A DNA stretch of 33,294 nucleotides from CAYZFD01 sp964477735. Its GTDB lineage: Bacteria; Bacteroidota; Bacteroidia; Flavobacteriales; Flavobacteriaceae. Below, piece after piece: positions 7,649 through 16,780 of this stretch. Position 1 is the first letter of the stretch, and each line of letters begins with the position of its first letter. The notes under the pieces are model-generated. The model searched no databases. It saw only the letters and a list, made by a program, of their open reading frames with translations, and was not told where the DNA came from. The stretch lies in assembly GCA_964477735.1 (NCBI GenBank), contig CAYZFD010000015.1, forward strand, positions 1 to 33,294, given 5' to 3'. The translations under genes and the position numbers were made by a program.

Positions 7649-7663
7649 AATAAGTTTTAAAAA

Positions 7664-9340
7664 ATGAAGTTAAACAAATACAGCAAATCCGTTACACAGG
7701 ATCCTACACAGCCTGCCGCTCAGGCCATGCTATATGCCATTGGTTTGACAGAGTCGGAATTAGAAAAACCATTAGTAGGAATTGCCAGCACAGGGTATGA
7801 AGGAAACCCTTGTAATATGCACCTCAACGATCTAGCCAAACATGTCAAGACTGGAACGAAGGATGCTGACTTGGTCGGTTTAATTTTCAACACCATTGGT
7901 GTAAGTGACGGCATCTCTATGGGCACGCCTGGGATGCGATTTTCATTGCCTTCACGCGATGTCATTGCGGATTCAATGGAAACTGTTGTGGGTGGGATGT
8001 CCTACGATGGTTTGGTCACCGTTGTGGGTTGTGATAAAAATATGCCTGGCGCCCTCATGGCCATGCTACGCCTAAATAGACCTTCTGTTTTGGTTTACGG
8101 AGGCACCATCGCTTCAGGTTGTTTAAACGACAAAAAACTCGATATTGTTTCAGCGTTTGAAGCTTGGGGTGAAAAAGTAAGTGGAAAAATTGAGGAATCT
8201 GAATTCAAAGCTGTAGTTCAAAATGCATGTCCTGGTGCTGGTGCTTGCGGAGGTATGTACACAGCGAATACTATGGCATCGGCCATTGAAGCGCTTGGAA
8301 TGGCTTTGCCCTACAATTCCTCGAATCCAGCCGTGGGGCCGGAAAAAGTGGCAGGATGTGTGGCTGCTGGAAAAACCATGCGTTTGTTACTCGAAAAAGA
8401 CATCAAACCATCAGACATTGTTACAAAAAAATCATTGGAAAATGCCATCCGATTGGTTACGGTTCTTGGAGGTTCGACCAACGCTGTTCTTCACTTTTTA
8501 GCCATTGCCAAAGCAGCTCAAGTAGATTTTACGCTCGACGATTTTAAGCGAATTAGTGACACAACGCCCTTCTTGGCTGATCTAAAACCAAGTGGAAAGT
8601 TTTTAATGGAAGACTTACATGCTGTTGGTGGCACGCCAGCTGTTTTAAAATATATGTTGCAAAAAGGCATGCTCCACGGCGACTGCCTCACTGTTACTGG
8701 AAAAACCCTTGCTGAAAATCTTGAAGAGCTTCCTGAATTTCATGAAAACCAGCAAGTGGTTAGACCTCTCGAAAATCCAATCAAAAAAACAGGCCACATT
8801 AGAATTTTGTATGGCAATTTGGCTACCGAAGGTGCTGTAGCCAAAATTACTGGGAAAGAAGGGCTCCGTTTTGAAGGTACGGCTCGTGTTTTTGACAGCG
8901 AATTTGCAACCAATGACGGTATCAAAAACGGTCTGGTGAAAAAAGGAGATGTGGTTGTCATTCGGTATGAAGGACCCAAAGGCGGCCCGGGGATGCCCGA
9001 AATGCTTAAGCCAACTGCAGCCATCATGGGTGCAGGTTTGGGTAAAGATGTTGCGCTAATTACTGATGGAAGGTTTTCTGGAGGTACACACGGATTTGTT
9101 GTTGGACATATCACCCCCGAGGCTCAAATTGGAGGCAATATTGCATTGATTGAAGATGGTGATAAAATCGTGATCGATGCAGAAACCAACAGTTTAGATG
9201 TTTTGATCTCTGATCAAGAGCTTGAAAAACGTAGGAAAACTTGGACAGCCCCTCCCTTAAAAGTAAATAAAGGTGTGTTGTATAAATATGCCAAAAATGT
9301 ATCGACAGCCTCTGAAGGTTGCGTTACAGACGAAATATAG
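7664..9340 (+). CDS. ilvD: dihydroxy-acid dehydratase
   Basis: A 558-aa protein of the IlvD/Edd family. It dehydrates 2,3-dihydroxy-isovalerate and 2,3-dihydroxy-3-methylvalerate to the 2-oxo acids that precede valine/leucine and isoleucine. Fe-S ligand cysteines are C50 (GYEGNPC), C123 (VGCDKNMPG) and C195 (PGAGACGGM). S472 in DGRFSGGTHG is the conserved catalytic-site serine. Length is normal. First gene of the operon ilvD-B-N-C-A, with only 6 bp to ilvB. Regulation is probably exerted in the 285-bp upstream region, where a palindrome is visible. Confidence 0.97.
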   Translation: MKLNKYSKSVTQDPTQPAAQAMLYAIGLTESELEKPLVGIASTGYEGNPCNMHLNDLAKHVKTGTKDADLVGLIFNTIGVSDGISMGTPGMRFSLPSRDVIADSMETVVGGMSYDGLVTVVGCDKNMPGALMAMLRLNRPSVLVYGGTIASGCLNDKKLDIVSAFEAWGEKVSGKIEESEFKAVVQNACPGAGACGGMYTANTMASAIEALGMALPYNSSNPAVGPEKVAGCVAAGKTMRLLLEKDIKPSDIVTKKSLENAIRLVTVLGGSTNAVLHFLAIAKAAQVDFTLDDFKRISDTTPFLADLKPSGKFLMEDLHAVGGTPAVLKYMLQKGMLHGDCLTVTGKTLAENLEELPEFHENQQVVRPLENPIKKTGHIRILYGNLATEGAVAKITGKEGLRFEGTARVFDSEFATNDGIKNGLVKKGDVVVIRYEGPKGGPGMPEMLKPTAAIMGAGLGKDVALITDGRFSGGTHGFVVGHITPEAQIGGNIALIEDGDKIVIDAETNSLDVLISDQELEKRRKTWTAPPLKVNKGVLYKYAKNVSTASEGCVTDEI

Positions 9341-9346
9341 TTTAAA

Positions 9347-11068
9347 ATGGCAGACAAAAAATCAAATAATCTTTCATTTTCAGGAAACATTTCCGGTGCT
9401 GAAGCCGTAATACGCTGTTTGCTTGCAGAGGGTGTAGATTTGCTTTATGGATATCCTGGTGGTGCTATTATGCCCATCTATGATGAACTCTATAAATTTA
9501 GAGACCAGTTAAACCATGTACTCACCCGACATGAGCAAGGGGCAACACATGCCGCTCAAGGATATGCCAGAGTATCAGGAAAAGTTGGCGTAGCAATGGC
9601 AACATCAGGGCCAGGGGCTACAAACTTGGTTACGGGAATTGCAGACGCTCAAATCGACTCCACACCAATGGTATGTATTACAGGTCAGGTAGCCTCACAT
9701 TTGTTAGGTTCAGATGCTTTTCAAGAAACCGACATCATTGGTATTTCCACCCCAGTTACAAAATGGAATTACCAAATTACAAAGGCAAGTGAAATTCCCG
9801 AAATTCTTGCCAAAGCTTTTTATATAGCACGATCTGGCCGACCTGGCCCCGTATTGATAGACATTACAAAAGACGCTCAGTTTGAGTCTTTTGATTTTTC
9901 CTACCAACCTTGTACGGCAGTCAGAAGTTATAAGGCTGTACCCGAAATTGAATTGGACGATATTGAAGCAGCAGCCAAACTTATCAATCAAGCCAAAAAA
10001 CCCTTGATTGTTTTTGGGCAAGGGATTATTTTGGGTGAGGCAGAAAAGATTTTTAAAACTTTCGTAGAGAAAACAGGAATCCCCGCTGCGTGGACTATTT
10101 TAGGACTTTCGGCACTACCAACAGAACACCCCCTAAATGTGGGTATGGTGGGAATGCACGGCAATTATGCACCCAATTTACTCACCAACGAATGTGATTT
10201 GTTGTTGGCGATGGGGATGCGCTTCGATGACCGTGTCACGGGCGATTTAAACACTTATGCCAAACAGGCTAAAATTGTTCATTTTGAAATTGATCCTGCT
10301 GAGGTTAATAAAAATGTTGAGGTTGATGTGGCCGTAATGGGAAATGTTAGAGAAACCCTTGAAGTTCTTTTGCCTAAAGTCAATTCATCAAGCCATGATA
10401 AATGGCTTCAACGTTTTCAAGAGCTCAATGCCATCGAATACGAAAAAGTTATTGACAAAGCATTTCATCCCACCACAAAAGGCATCAATATGGCAGAAGC
10501 CATTCAGTCTATTAATAAAGCTTCGGGTGGAGATGCCGTCATAGTAACCGATGTTGGACAACACCAAATGGTTGCATGTCGCTATGCAAAGTTTGTGAAA
10601 TCTAAAAGCAATGTCACTTCTGGTGGTTTGGGCACTATGGGTTTTGCACTTCCAGCAGCTATTGGTGCTAAAATGGGTGCTCCTGAACGTGAAGTGGTAG
10701 CAGTGATTGGTGATGGTGGATACCAGATGACAATTCAAGAACTGGGTACAATTTTTCAGACCCAAGCAGCGGTTAAAATTGTGGTTTTAAACAATGACTT
10801 TCTCGGAATGGTGCGTCAGTGGCAACAACTTTTTTTCGACAAGCGCTATGCTTCAACCGAAATGATTAACCCTGATTTTGTTACCATTGCAAAAGGATAT
10901 TATATCGATGCTGTTCGCGTTGATAAGCGAGAAGATTTGGATGCCGCCGTTCAAAAAATGTTAGCCTCAGATAAGCCCTATTTTTTAGAAGTTTGTGTTG
11001 AAAAAGAAGACAATGTGTTTCCGATGATTCCATCTGGAGCCTCAGTGTCAGACATTCGATTATCATAA
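9347..11068 (+). CDS. ilvB: acetolactate synthase large subunit
   Basis: A 573-aa catalytic subunit of acetohydroxyacid synthase, which condenses two pyruvates, or pyruvate with 2-oxobutyrate. The catalytic Glu is E63 in RHEQGATHAA. The ThDP/Mg motif runs from GDGGYQ (455-460) to NN (482-483). The central FAD-type domain is seen around WTILGLSALP and GMHGNYAPN. Its regulatory subunit ilvN starts 4 bp downstream, supporting an AHAS role rather than a catabolic acetolactate synthase. Confidence 0.97.
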   Translation: MADKKSNNLSFSGNISGAEAVIRCLLAEGVDLLYGYPGGAIMPIYDELYKFRDQLNHVLTRHEQGATHAAQGYARVSGKVGVAMATSGPGATNLVTGIADAQIDSTPMVCITGQVASHLLGSDAFQETDIIGISTPVTKWNYQITKASEIPEILAKAFYIARSGRPGPVLIDITKDAQFESFDFSYQPCTAVRSYKAVPEIELDDIEAAAKLINQAKKPLIVFGQGIILGEAEKIFKTFVEKTGIPAAWTILGLSALPTEHPLNVGMVGMHGNYAPNLLTNECDLLLAMGMRFDDRVTGDLNTYAKQAKIVHFEIDPAEVNKNVEVDVAVMGNVRETLEVLLPKVNSSSHDKWLQRFQELNAIEYEKVIDKAFHPTTKGINMAEAIQSINKASGGDAVIVTDVGQHQMVACRYAKFVKSKSNVTSGGLGTMGFALPAAIGAKMGAPEREVVAVIGDGGYQMTIQELGTIFQTQAAVKIVVLNNDFLGMVRQWQQLFFDKRYASTEMINPDFVTIAKGYYIDAVRVDKREDLDAAVQKMLASDKPYFLEVCVEKEDNVFPMIPSGASVSDIRLS

Positions 11069-11072
11069 TACG

Positions 11073-11588
11073 ATGGAAGAACAAAAAACATTTACGATTT
11101 CAATTTATTCCGAAAACAATGTCGGATTGGTTAACCGCATTTCTGCTATTTTTCTTAAACGCCACATCAATATTGAAAGTCTGACCACCTCACTTTCTGA
11201 AATTGAGAATGTGTTTCGTTTTGTGATTGTAGTCACCCTCACTGAATCTCAAGTGAAACGTGTTGTGAAGCAATTAGAAAAACAAATTGAGGTGATTAAG
11301 GCGTATTATCACACTGATGAAGAAACCATATTTCAGGAATCTGCTTTGTATAAAGTAAAGTCTGAATCCTTATTTGAGGAGCGCCATATTCAAAACATTA
11401 TCAAAGAAAGTCATGCAAATATTGTGACGGTATCTCCAGAGTTTTTTGTGATAGAAAAAACGGGGAGGCGACACGAAACTGAAAAATTATACCGAGATTT
11501 GGAACCCTATGGATTGTTGCAGTTTGTGAGATCTGGAAGAATATCGGTTACCAAAGCACCTATGCACATTAAAAAAATCATCAAATAA
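11073..11588 (+). CDS. ilvN: acetolactate synthase small (regulatory) subunit
   Basis: A 171-aa protein with an N-terminal ACT domain (FTISIYSENNVGLVNRISA, about 7-75) and a C-terminal AHAS small-subunit domain (about 85-165, including HANIVTVSPEFFVIEKTG). It binds valine or other branched-chain end products and stimulates and feedback-regulates IlvB. Spacing is 4 bp after ilvB and 6 bp before ilvC, as expected for a translationally linked operon. Confidence 0.95.
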   Translation: MEEQKTFTISIYSENNVGLVNRISAIFLKRHINIESLTTSLSEIENVFRFVIVVTLTESQVKRVVKQLEKQIEVIKAYYHTDEETIFQESALYKVKSESLFEERHIQNIIKESHANIVTVSPEFFVIEKTGRRHETEKLYRDLEPYGLLQFVRSGRISVTKAPMHIKKIIK

Positions 11589-11594
11589 ACCATC

Positions 11595-13064
11595 ATGAGT
11601 AATTATTTTAACACCCTATCTTTAAGAGAAAAACTAAACCAGTTGGGACAATGTCGTTTTATGAATTCTAACGAATTTAGCGACGGGGTTGCTGCACTAA
11701 AAGGCAAGAAAATCGTCATTGTGGGCTGCGGTGCACAAGGATTGAACCAAGGACTGAACATGCGTGATTCAGGGTTGGATATTTCTTATGCACTTCGAGA
11801 TGCTGCCATTCAAGAAAAGCGCGCTTCTTTCCAAAATGCCTCAGAAAACGGTTTTGCTGTAGGCACTTACGAAGAACTGATTCCTACTGCCGATTTGGTA
11901 ATTAATCTCACACCCGATAAAAACCATACGCCTGTTGTAAAAGCGGTCATGCCTCTCATGAAAAAAGGGGCCACGCTTTCTTACTCTCACGGTTTCAATA
12001 TTGTTGAAGAGGGGATGCAAATTCGTGAAGATTTAACCGTAATCATGGTAGCGCCCAAGTGTCCAGGTTCTGAAGTTCGTGAAGAATATAAAAGAGGATT
12101 TGGTGTTCCAACGCTCATTGCTGTACACCCCAACAATGATCCCCAAGGGGTAGGGTTAAGCCAAGCCAAGGCCTATGCCGTGGCCACTGGTGGTCACAGG
12201 GCAGGAGTTTTAGAATCGTCATTTGTAGCAGAAGTTAAATCTGATTTAATGGGCGAACAAACCATTTTGTGTGGAGTTTTGCAAACAGGATCTATCCTTT
12301 GCTTTGACAAAATGGTTGAAAAAGGAATTGAACCCGCTTATGCAGCTAAGCTCATTCAATATGGCTGGGAAACGGTTACCGAAGCACTTAAGCACGGTGG
12401 CGTATCTCACATGATGGACCGCTTATCGAACCCGGCCAAAGTAAAAGCGTTTACATTATCTGAAGAATTAAAAGAAATTATGCGTCCCTTGTTTCAAAAA
12501 CACATGGACGACATCATGTCTGGTCATTTTTCCAAAACCATGATGGAAGATTGGGCTAATGACGATAAAAACTTGCTTAGCTGGCGAGCAGCTACAGGTG
12601 AAACAGCTTTTGAAAAAACCGAAAACACAACGGCTGAAATTGCCGAACAAACCTATTTTGATCAAGGAATTTTAATGGTGGCTTTTGTTCGTGCTGGCGT
12701 TGAATTGGCCTTCGAAACTATGGTAGAAGCAGGCATAAAAGACGCTTCCGCCTATTATGAGTCATTACACGAAACACCTCTGATCGCCAACACCATTGCA
12801 CGCAAGAAACTATTTGAGATGAATCGAATTATTTCAGATACAGCAGAATATGGTTGCTATTTGTTTGATCACGCTTGTAAACCCTTGTTGTCTGACTTTA
12901 TGAAAAACATTGATTTAGATGTGATTGGTAAAGGCATCGACAACCATGCTGGTGTGGATAACAAAAAGTTGATTGAAATCAATGAAGCATTGCGTTCTCA
13001 CCCAGTTGAGATCATTGGGAAAGAGCTTCGTGCTTCTATGACAGCCATGAAAAAAATAGTTTAA
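11595..13064 (+). CDS. ilvC: ketol-acid reductoisomerase (class II, long form)
   Basis: A 489-aa protein, the long class II KARI type also found in enterobacteria, with a duplicated C-terminal helical domain. The NADPH-binding loop is GCGAQGLNQG (44-53). Catalytic-region motifs include APKCPGSEVREEYKRGFG and the acidic DLMGEQTIL segment. It converts acetolactate and acetohydroxybutyrate to the dihydroxy acids used by IlvD. It is 6 bp after ilvN and 2 bp before ilvA. Confidence 0.97.
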   Translation: MSNYFNTLSLREKLNQLGQCRFMNSNEFSDGVAALKGKKIVIVGCGAQGLNQGLNMRDSGLDISYALRDAAIQEKRASFQNASENGFAVGTYEELIPTADLVINLTPDKNHTPVVKAVMPLMKKGATLSYSHGFNIVEEGMQIREDLTVIMVAPKCPGSEVREEYKRGFGVPTLIAVHPNNDPQGVGLSQAKAYAVATGGHRAGVLESSFVAEVKSDLMGEQTILCGVLQTGSILCFDKMVEKGIEPAYAAKLIQYGWETVTEALKHGGVSHMMDRLSNPAKVKAFTLSEELKEIMRPLFQKHMDDIMSGHFSKTMMEDWANDDKNLLSWRAATGETAFEKTENTTAEIAEQTYFDQGILMVAFVRAGVELAFETMVEAGIKDASAYYESLHETPLIANTIARKKLFEMNRIISDTAEYGCYLFDHACKPLLSDFMKNIDLDVIGKGIDNHAGVDNKKLIEINEALRSHPVEIIGKELRASMTAMKKIV

Positions 13065-13066
13065 AC

Positions 13067-14320
13067 ATGGAGCAATCGCTCATTTCTTTAGAGGCTGTTC
13101 GAAAGGCAGCTGAAAATATTGCGGATCTTGTGCAGGCCAGTCCTCTACAAAACTCAGTTCGATATAGTGAGCGCTTTAAAGCCCATGTTTGGCTAAAAAG
13201 AGAAGACCTGCAAACCGTTCGTTCTTTCAAGATTAGGGGAGCTTACCATAAAATAAAATCCTTATCAGAAAGTGAAAGAAAGAAGGGAGTTGTCTGCTCT
13301 AGTGCTGGAAATCATGCACAAGGAGTAGCTTTAGCCTGTGCGAGTTTGGGAATTCAAGGAACTATTTACATGCCAAGTCCTACGCCTCGGCAAAAGGTTG
13401 ACCAAGTGGCCATGTTTGGTGGGAATTTTGTGAAAATCGTACTAACAGGCGACACCTATGATGATGCCTATAAGGCTGCTATGGCCAATTGTGAAGAACA
13501 CCAAAGTGTTTTTGTTCACCCATTCGATGACAAAACTGTAATCACTGGCCAAGCCACGATGGCCTTGGAGATTATCGATCAAGTAACCGAGCCTTTAGAT
13601 TATATTTTTGTGCCAATTGGCGGTGGTGGACTAGTTTCGGGAGTAATCAATGTTTTTAAGCAGTGTTCCCCTTCTACCAAAATCATTGGGGTAGAACCCG
13701 AGGGTGCCCCGGCTATGCATGCCTCATTAAAGCAGGGCAAAATTGTAGTGCTAGATGAGATTGATCGATTTGTTGATGGGGCAGCTGTTAAGCAGGTAGG
13801 GAAGTTAAGTTATGAATATTGCAAACAATATTTAGATGACCTCATCTTGGTTCATGAAGGCGCCATTTGCCAAACCATTTTGGACATGTATAACAGAGAT
13901 GCCATAGTGGTTGAGCCAGCAGGAGCCATGGCAACAACAGCCTTGGAAGCTTATGCCGATAAGATAATAGGAAAAAATGTAGCTTGCTTAATATGTGGTA
14001 GTAATAACGATATCACAAGAATGGCCGAAATTAAAGAACGCGCGCTTTTAGCCGCAGGTCTAAAACATTATTTCATAGTTCGTTTTCCTCAACGTGCTGG
14101 AGCTCTGAAAGAATTTGTTGCTGAAATTTTAGGCCCCAATGATGATATCACATTTTTTGAATACTCCAAAAAAAGTAGCCGTTCTCAAGGCCCAGCAGTA
14201 GTGGGTATTGAATTGAAAAACGCACAAGATTTAAATCCGCTTATCGAAAGAATGAAAGCCAAAAACTTCTTTGGTGATTATCTTAACAACAAACCGGATT
14301 TATTTCAATTTTTAGTTTAA
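13067..14320 (+). CDS. ilvA: threonine dehydratase (threonine ammonia-lyase)
   Basis: A 417-aa PLP enzyme that deaminates threonine to 2-oxobutyrate, the first committed step to isoleucine. The PLP lysine is K55 in RSFKIRGAY. The phosphate-binding glycine loop is PIGGGGLVSG. The C-terminal about 85 residues form one ACT-like regulatory domain (HYFIVRFPQRAGALKEF...), the shorter architecture seen in Bacillus-type IlvA rather than the two-domain E. coli form. Placement at the end of the ilv genes supports the biosynthetic rather than the catabolic (TdcB) role. Confidence 0.94.
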   Translation: MEQSLISLEAVRKAAENIADLVQASPLQNSVRYSERFKAHVWLKREDLQTVRSFKIRGAYHKIKSLSESERKKGVVCSSAGNHAQGVALACASLGIQGTIYMPSPTPRQKVDQVAMFGGNFVKIVLTGDTYDDAYKAAMANCEEHQSVFVHPFDDKTVITGQATMALEIIDQVTEPLDYIFVPIGGGGLVSGVINVFKQCSPSTKIIGVEPEGAPAMHASLKQGKIVVLDEIDRFVDGAAVKQVGKLSYEYCKQYLDDLILVHEGAICQTILDMYNRDAIVVEPAGAMATTALEAYADKIIGKNVACLICGSNNDITRMAEIKERALLAAGLKHYFIVRFPQRAGALKEFVAEILGPNDDITFFEYSKKSSRSQGPAVVGIELKNAQDLNPLIERMKAKNFFGDYLNNKPDLFQFLV

Positions 14321-14331
14321 GAATAATAATT

Positions 14332-15930
14332 ATGGAAACAAAATTTGGTTCTGTTCCAAACAGTTACAAAATCCTAAACCCACTTCATTCCAAACATTAT
14401 TTAATGGATGGTGAATTGAAAGTTTGGGAAGGGAAAACGACCGAAGTTTATTCGAGTATTCGAACAAAACAAAATGATGGAAGCTTTTCTCCAACCCTTT
14501 TGGGTTCTGTTCCTCAAATGGATGCAAACAGTGCCCACCAAGCTATCGAAGCTGCGAGCAAAGCCTATGATATGGGAAAGGGCCTTTGGCCGACAATGAA
14601 GGTTGGACATCGAATAGCATGCCTAGAGAAGTTTGTGGAGCACATGAAGCAAACACGCGATGAAGTGGTGAAATTGCTGATGTGGGAAATTGGAAAAAAC
14701 CTTAACGATTCAATAAAAGAATTTGACAGAACCATTGACTATATTTATGACACTATCGAAGAATATAAACAAATTGATCGAGATAGTGCCAAGTTTGAAG
14801 TCTCTGGCGGCGTGCGTGCTCATATTCGTCGAGGTCCGTTAGGGGTTGTATTGTGCCTTGGACCCTATAACTATCCCCTAAACGAAACATTTTGCTTGCT
14901 CATCCCCGCTATTATTATGGGCAACACGGCCATTTTTAAGCCGGCCAAACATGGTGTTTTGCTCATTGCACCTTTGTTAGAGGCTTTTCAAAAAAGTTTT
15001 CCCCCAGGAGTGGTAAATATCTTGTTTGGTCGAGGAAGAGAATTGGCAACACCCATTATGGAATCTGGAAAAGTGGATGTTTTGGCTTTAATTGGACATA
15101 GTAGCTCAGCATTGTCTTTACAAGCGATACATCCCAATAAAAATAGATTAAGACTGGTGCTTGGCCTAGAAGCTAAAAACCCTGCAATTGTTTTACCAGA
15201 TGCCGACTTAGACCTTGCTGTTGCAGAGTGTATTAGCGGTAGCCTTTCTTTTAATGGGCAACGATGCACTGCGCTGAAAGTGATTTATGTTCACGAAAAC
15301 ATAAAAGAAGCTTTTTTAGATCGTTTTTCAAAAGCCGTTGATGATTTACAGTTGGGACTACCTTGGGACAATCATTTTTTGACTCCTTTGCCAGAGCCTT
15401 CAAAACCTAAATACATTAAAGATTTAATAGATGATGCACTTGAACAAGGTGCCCAGATCATGAACAACAGGGGTGGTGAACTTTACGATAATTATTGTTT
15501 TCCTGCAGTTTTATATCCTGTAAACAAAAAAATGAAAGTCTATCATGAGGAGCAATTTGGTCCAGTAATTCCTGTGCTGTCCTTTTCAGACATCAACACG
15601 CCGCTCGACGACATGGCTGCTTCGAACTATGGTCAGCAGGTGAGCTTGTTTGGAAGCAATGTAGAAACGCTTGCACCTCTTATTGACACCCTTTCTAACT
15701 TGGTTTGTAGGGTGAATATTAACAGTTCGTGTCAAAGAGGGCCAGACATATATCCGTTCACCGGAAGAAAAGACTCTGCAGTCAGCACCCTTAGCGTTCA
15801 TGATGCACTGCGTTCGTTTTCGATCAGAACTTTTGTGGCTATGAAAGACAACGAAAGTAACAATGCATTACTTCAAGAACTGTTAGACAAAAAAGCTTCG
15901 AACTTTATAAGTACAGATTATTTGTTGTAG
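14332..15930 (+). CDS. gapN: non-phosphorylating NADP-dependent glyceraldehyde-3-phosphate dehydrogenase (GapN-type ALDH)
   Basis: A 532-aa aldehyde-dehydrogenase-superfamily protein. Catalytic features: N180 (GPYNYPLNE), E280 (LGLEAKNP) and nucleophile C312 (SFNGQRCTALK). NGQRCTA and the RGPLGVVLCLGPYNYP block are characteristic of GapN, which oxidises glyceraldehyde-3-phosphate directly to 3-phosphoglycerate and yields NADPH. It starts 11 bp after ilvA on the same strand and probably shares its transcript. NADPH made here could serve the KARI step (inference). Its last base is directly followed by the stop codon of the convergent Lrp gene, leaving no room for a terminator. A different aldehyde substrate cannot be excluded. 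Confidence 0.83.
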   Translation: METKFGSVPNSYKILNPLHSKHYLMDGELKVWEGKTTEVYSSIRTKQNDGSFSPTLLGSVPQMDANSAHQAIEAASKAYDMGKGLWPTMKVGHRIACLEKFVEHMKQTRDEVVKLLMWEIGKNLNDSIKEFDRTIDYIYDTIEEYKQIDRDSAKFEVSGGVRAHIRRGPLGVVLCLGPYNYPLNETFCLLIPAIIMGNTAIFKPAKHGVLLIAPLLEAFQKSFPPGVVNILFGRGRELATPIMESGKVDVLALIGHSSSALSLQAIHPNKNRLRLVLGLEAKNPAIVLPDADLDLAVAECISGSLSFNGQRCTALKVIYVHENIKEAFLDRFSKAVDDLQLGLPWDNHFLTPLPEPSKPKYIKDLIDDALEQGAQIMNNRGGELYDNYCFPAVLYPVNKKMKVYHEEQFGPVIPVLSFSDINTPLDDMAASNYGQQVSLFGSNVETLAPLIDTLSNLVCRVNINSSCQRGPDIYPFTGRKDSAVSTLSVHDALRSFSIRTFVAMKDNESNNALLQELLDKKASNFISTDYLL

Positions 15931-16383
15931 TTAGAGTACAATTCGGGTTGTGTATTTGATTTCTTCTAGCACAATTTGGCTTTCTATGTCATTGATGTTG
16001 TAGATGCTTGAAACTTCATTTACCAAAAAGTTTCGATATTCCTGTATGGTCGAGAAACGCACTTTAGCCAAAAAATCAAAAGATCCCGAAGTGTGATAAA
16101 GTTCAACAACTGAAGTCAGCGACTCCATTTGTTTTATAAATGTGCTCCGACTTTCGGCCTGATGATCTTTTATGGTAATATTCATAAAGACTACAATATT
16201 TTTGCCAAGCAAATCTGCATCAAGCAGGGCAACATATTGTTTAATTACACCCAGTCTTTGCAGTTTTTTTATGCGTTCATATACAGGGGTTGTGGTTAAT
16301 GAAAGTGCAGAAGCCATTTCTTTGGCAGTGGAAAGGGCATTGGTTTGGAGTATTTCAAGGATTTTTTTGTCAACAGCATCCAT
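15931..16383 (-). CDS. Lrp/AsnC-family transcriptional regulator
   Basis: A 150-aa protein with an N-terminal winged helix-turn-helix (MDAVDKKILEILQTNALSTA onward, about 1-55) and a C-terminal RAM/ACT-like effector domain (about 65-145, VFMNITIKD, VELYHTSGSFDFLAKV). Members bind DNA as dimers or octamers and respond to amino acids. It lies tail-to-tail with the ilv-gapN operon and head-to-head with the polyamine operon, so it is a candidate regulator of either (inference). The upstream A+T-rich stretch contains CAAAAATA (16410-16417), a TATTTTTG -7-like element on the minus strand. Confidence 0.92.
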   Translation of the reverse strand: MDAVDKKILEILQTNALSTAKEMASALSLTTTPVYERIKKLQRLGVIKQYVALLDADLLGKNIVVFMNITIKDHQAESRSTFIKQMESLTSVVELYHTSGSFDFLAKVRFSTIQEYRNFLVNEVSSIYNINDIESQIVLEEIKYTTRIVL

Positions 16384-16498
16384 ATTTAGTGTTTTTCACT
16401 TTTAAAAATCAAAAATATAAAAAAATTTACTTATTTTATATATTATTGTAAATTAAAACACTTTTTTAAACAACATTTGCATCCTAAATCTATTGCAA
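16384..16498. promoter_or_regulatory. divergent promoter region of the Lrp gene and the polyamine operon
   Basis: A very A+T-rich 115-bp spacer. On the plus strand AACATTTG (16472-16479) is a near match to TAnnTTTG, with a TTG (16446-16448) 23 bp upstream. On the minus strand a TATTTTTG element occupies 16417-16410. A shared control region is plausible. Confidence 0.35.
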
Positions 16499-16780
16499 AT
16501 GAATCGTGTTATTCGAAGCTTTACTAAGTTTAGCAATCAACTTCAAGATGAAATTTATGAGCTATACTATGAGGGTGAATTGGAGCGAACTTCATTTCCC
16601 TATAAAGGAATAATTGTGGATGGTGTTATATACAAAACCACAGAAGAGATGTTTTTGGTTCCAATAAGCACCATTACTTCTTCACGTTCATCGGCATATT
16701 TCGAAAACGAAGACGAAGTAGATGATCGTGACTCAGAAGATGTGGACACGCCCGAAACGCCAGTGCTCGATGAAGAATAA
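16499..16780 (+). CDS. small acidic conserved-looking protein of unknown function
   Basis: A 93-aa protein from ATG 16499 (an in-frame TTG lies two codons earlier). The first about 65 residues look folded, with amphipathic and beta-type patterns (VIRSFTKFSNQLQDEIYELY, SFPYKGIIVDGVIYKT). The last about 25 residues are strongly acidic and probably disordered (NEDEVDDRDSEDVDTPE). I do not recognise the family. It overlaps the arginine decarboxylase start by 11 bp (16770-16780), so it is co-translated with that gene and is probably real. A role with the polyamine enzymes is suggested only by position. Confidence 0.7.
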   Translation: MNRVIRSFTKFSNQLQDEIYELYYEGELERTSFPYKGIIVDGVIYKTTEEMFLVPISTITSSRSSAYFENEDEVDDRDSEDVDTPETPVLDEE

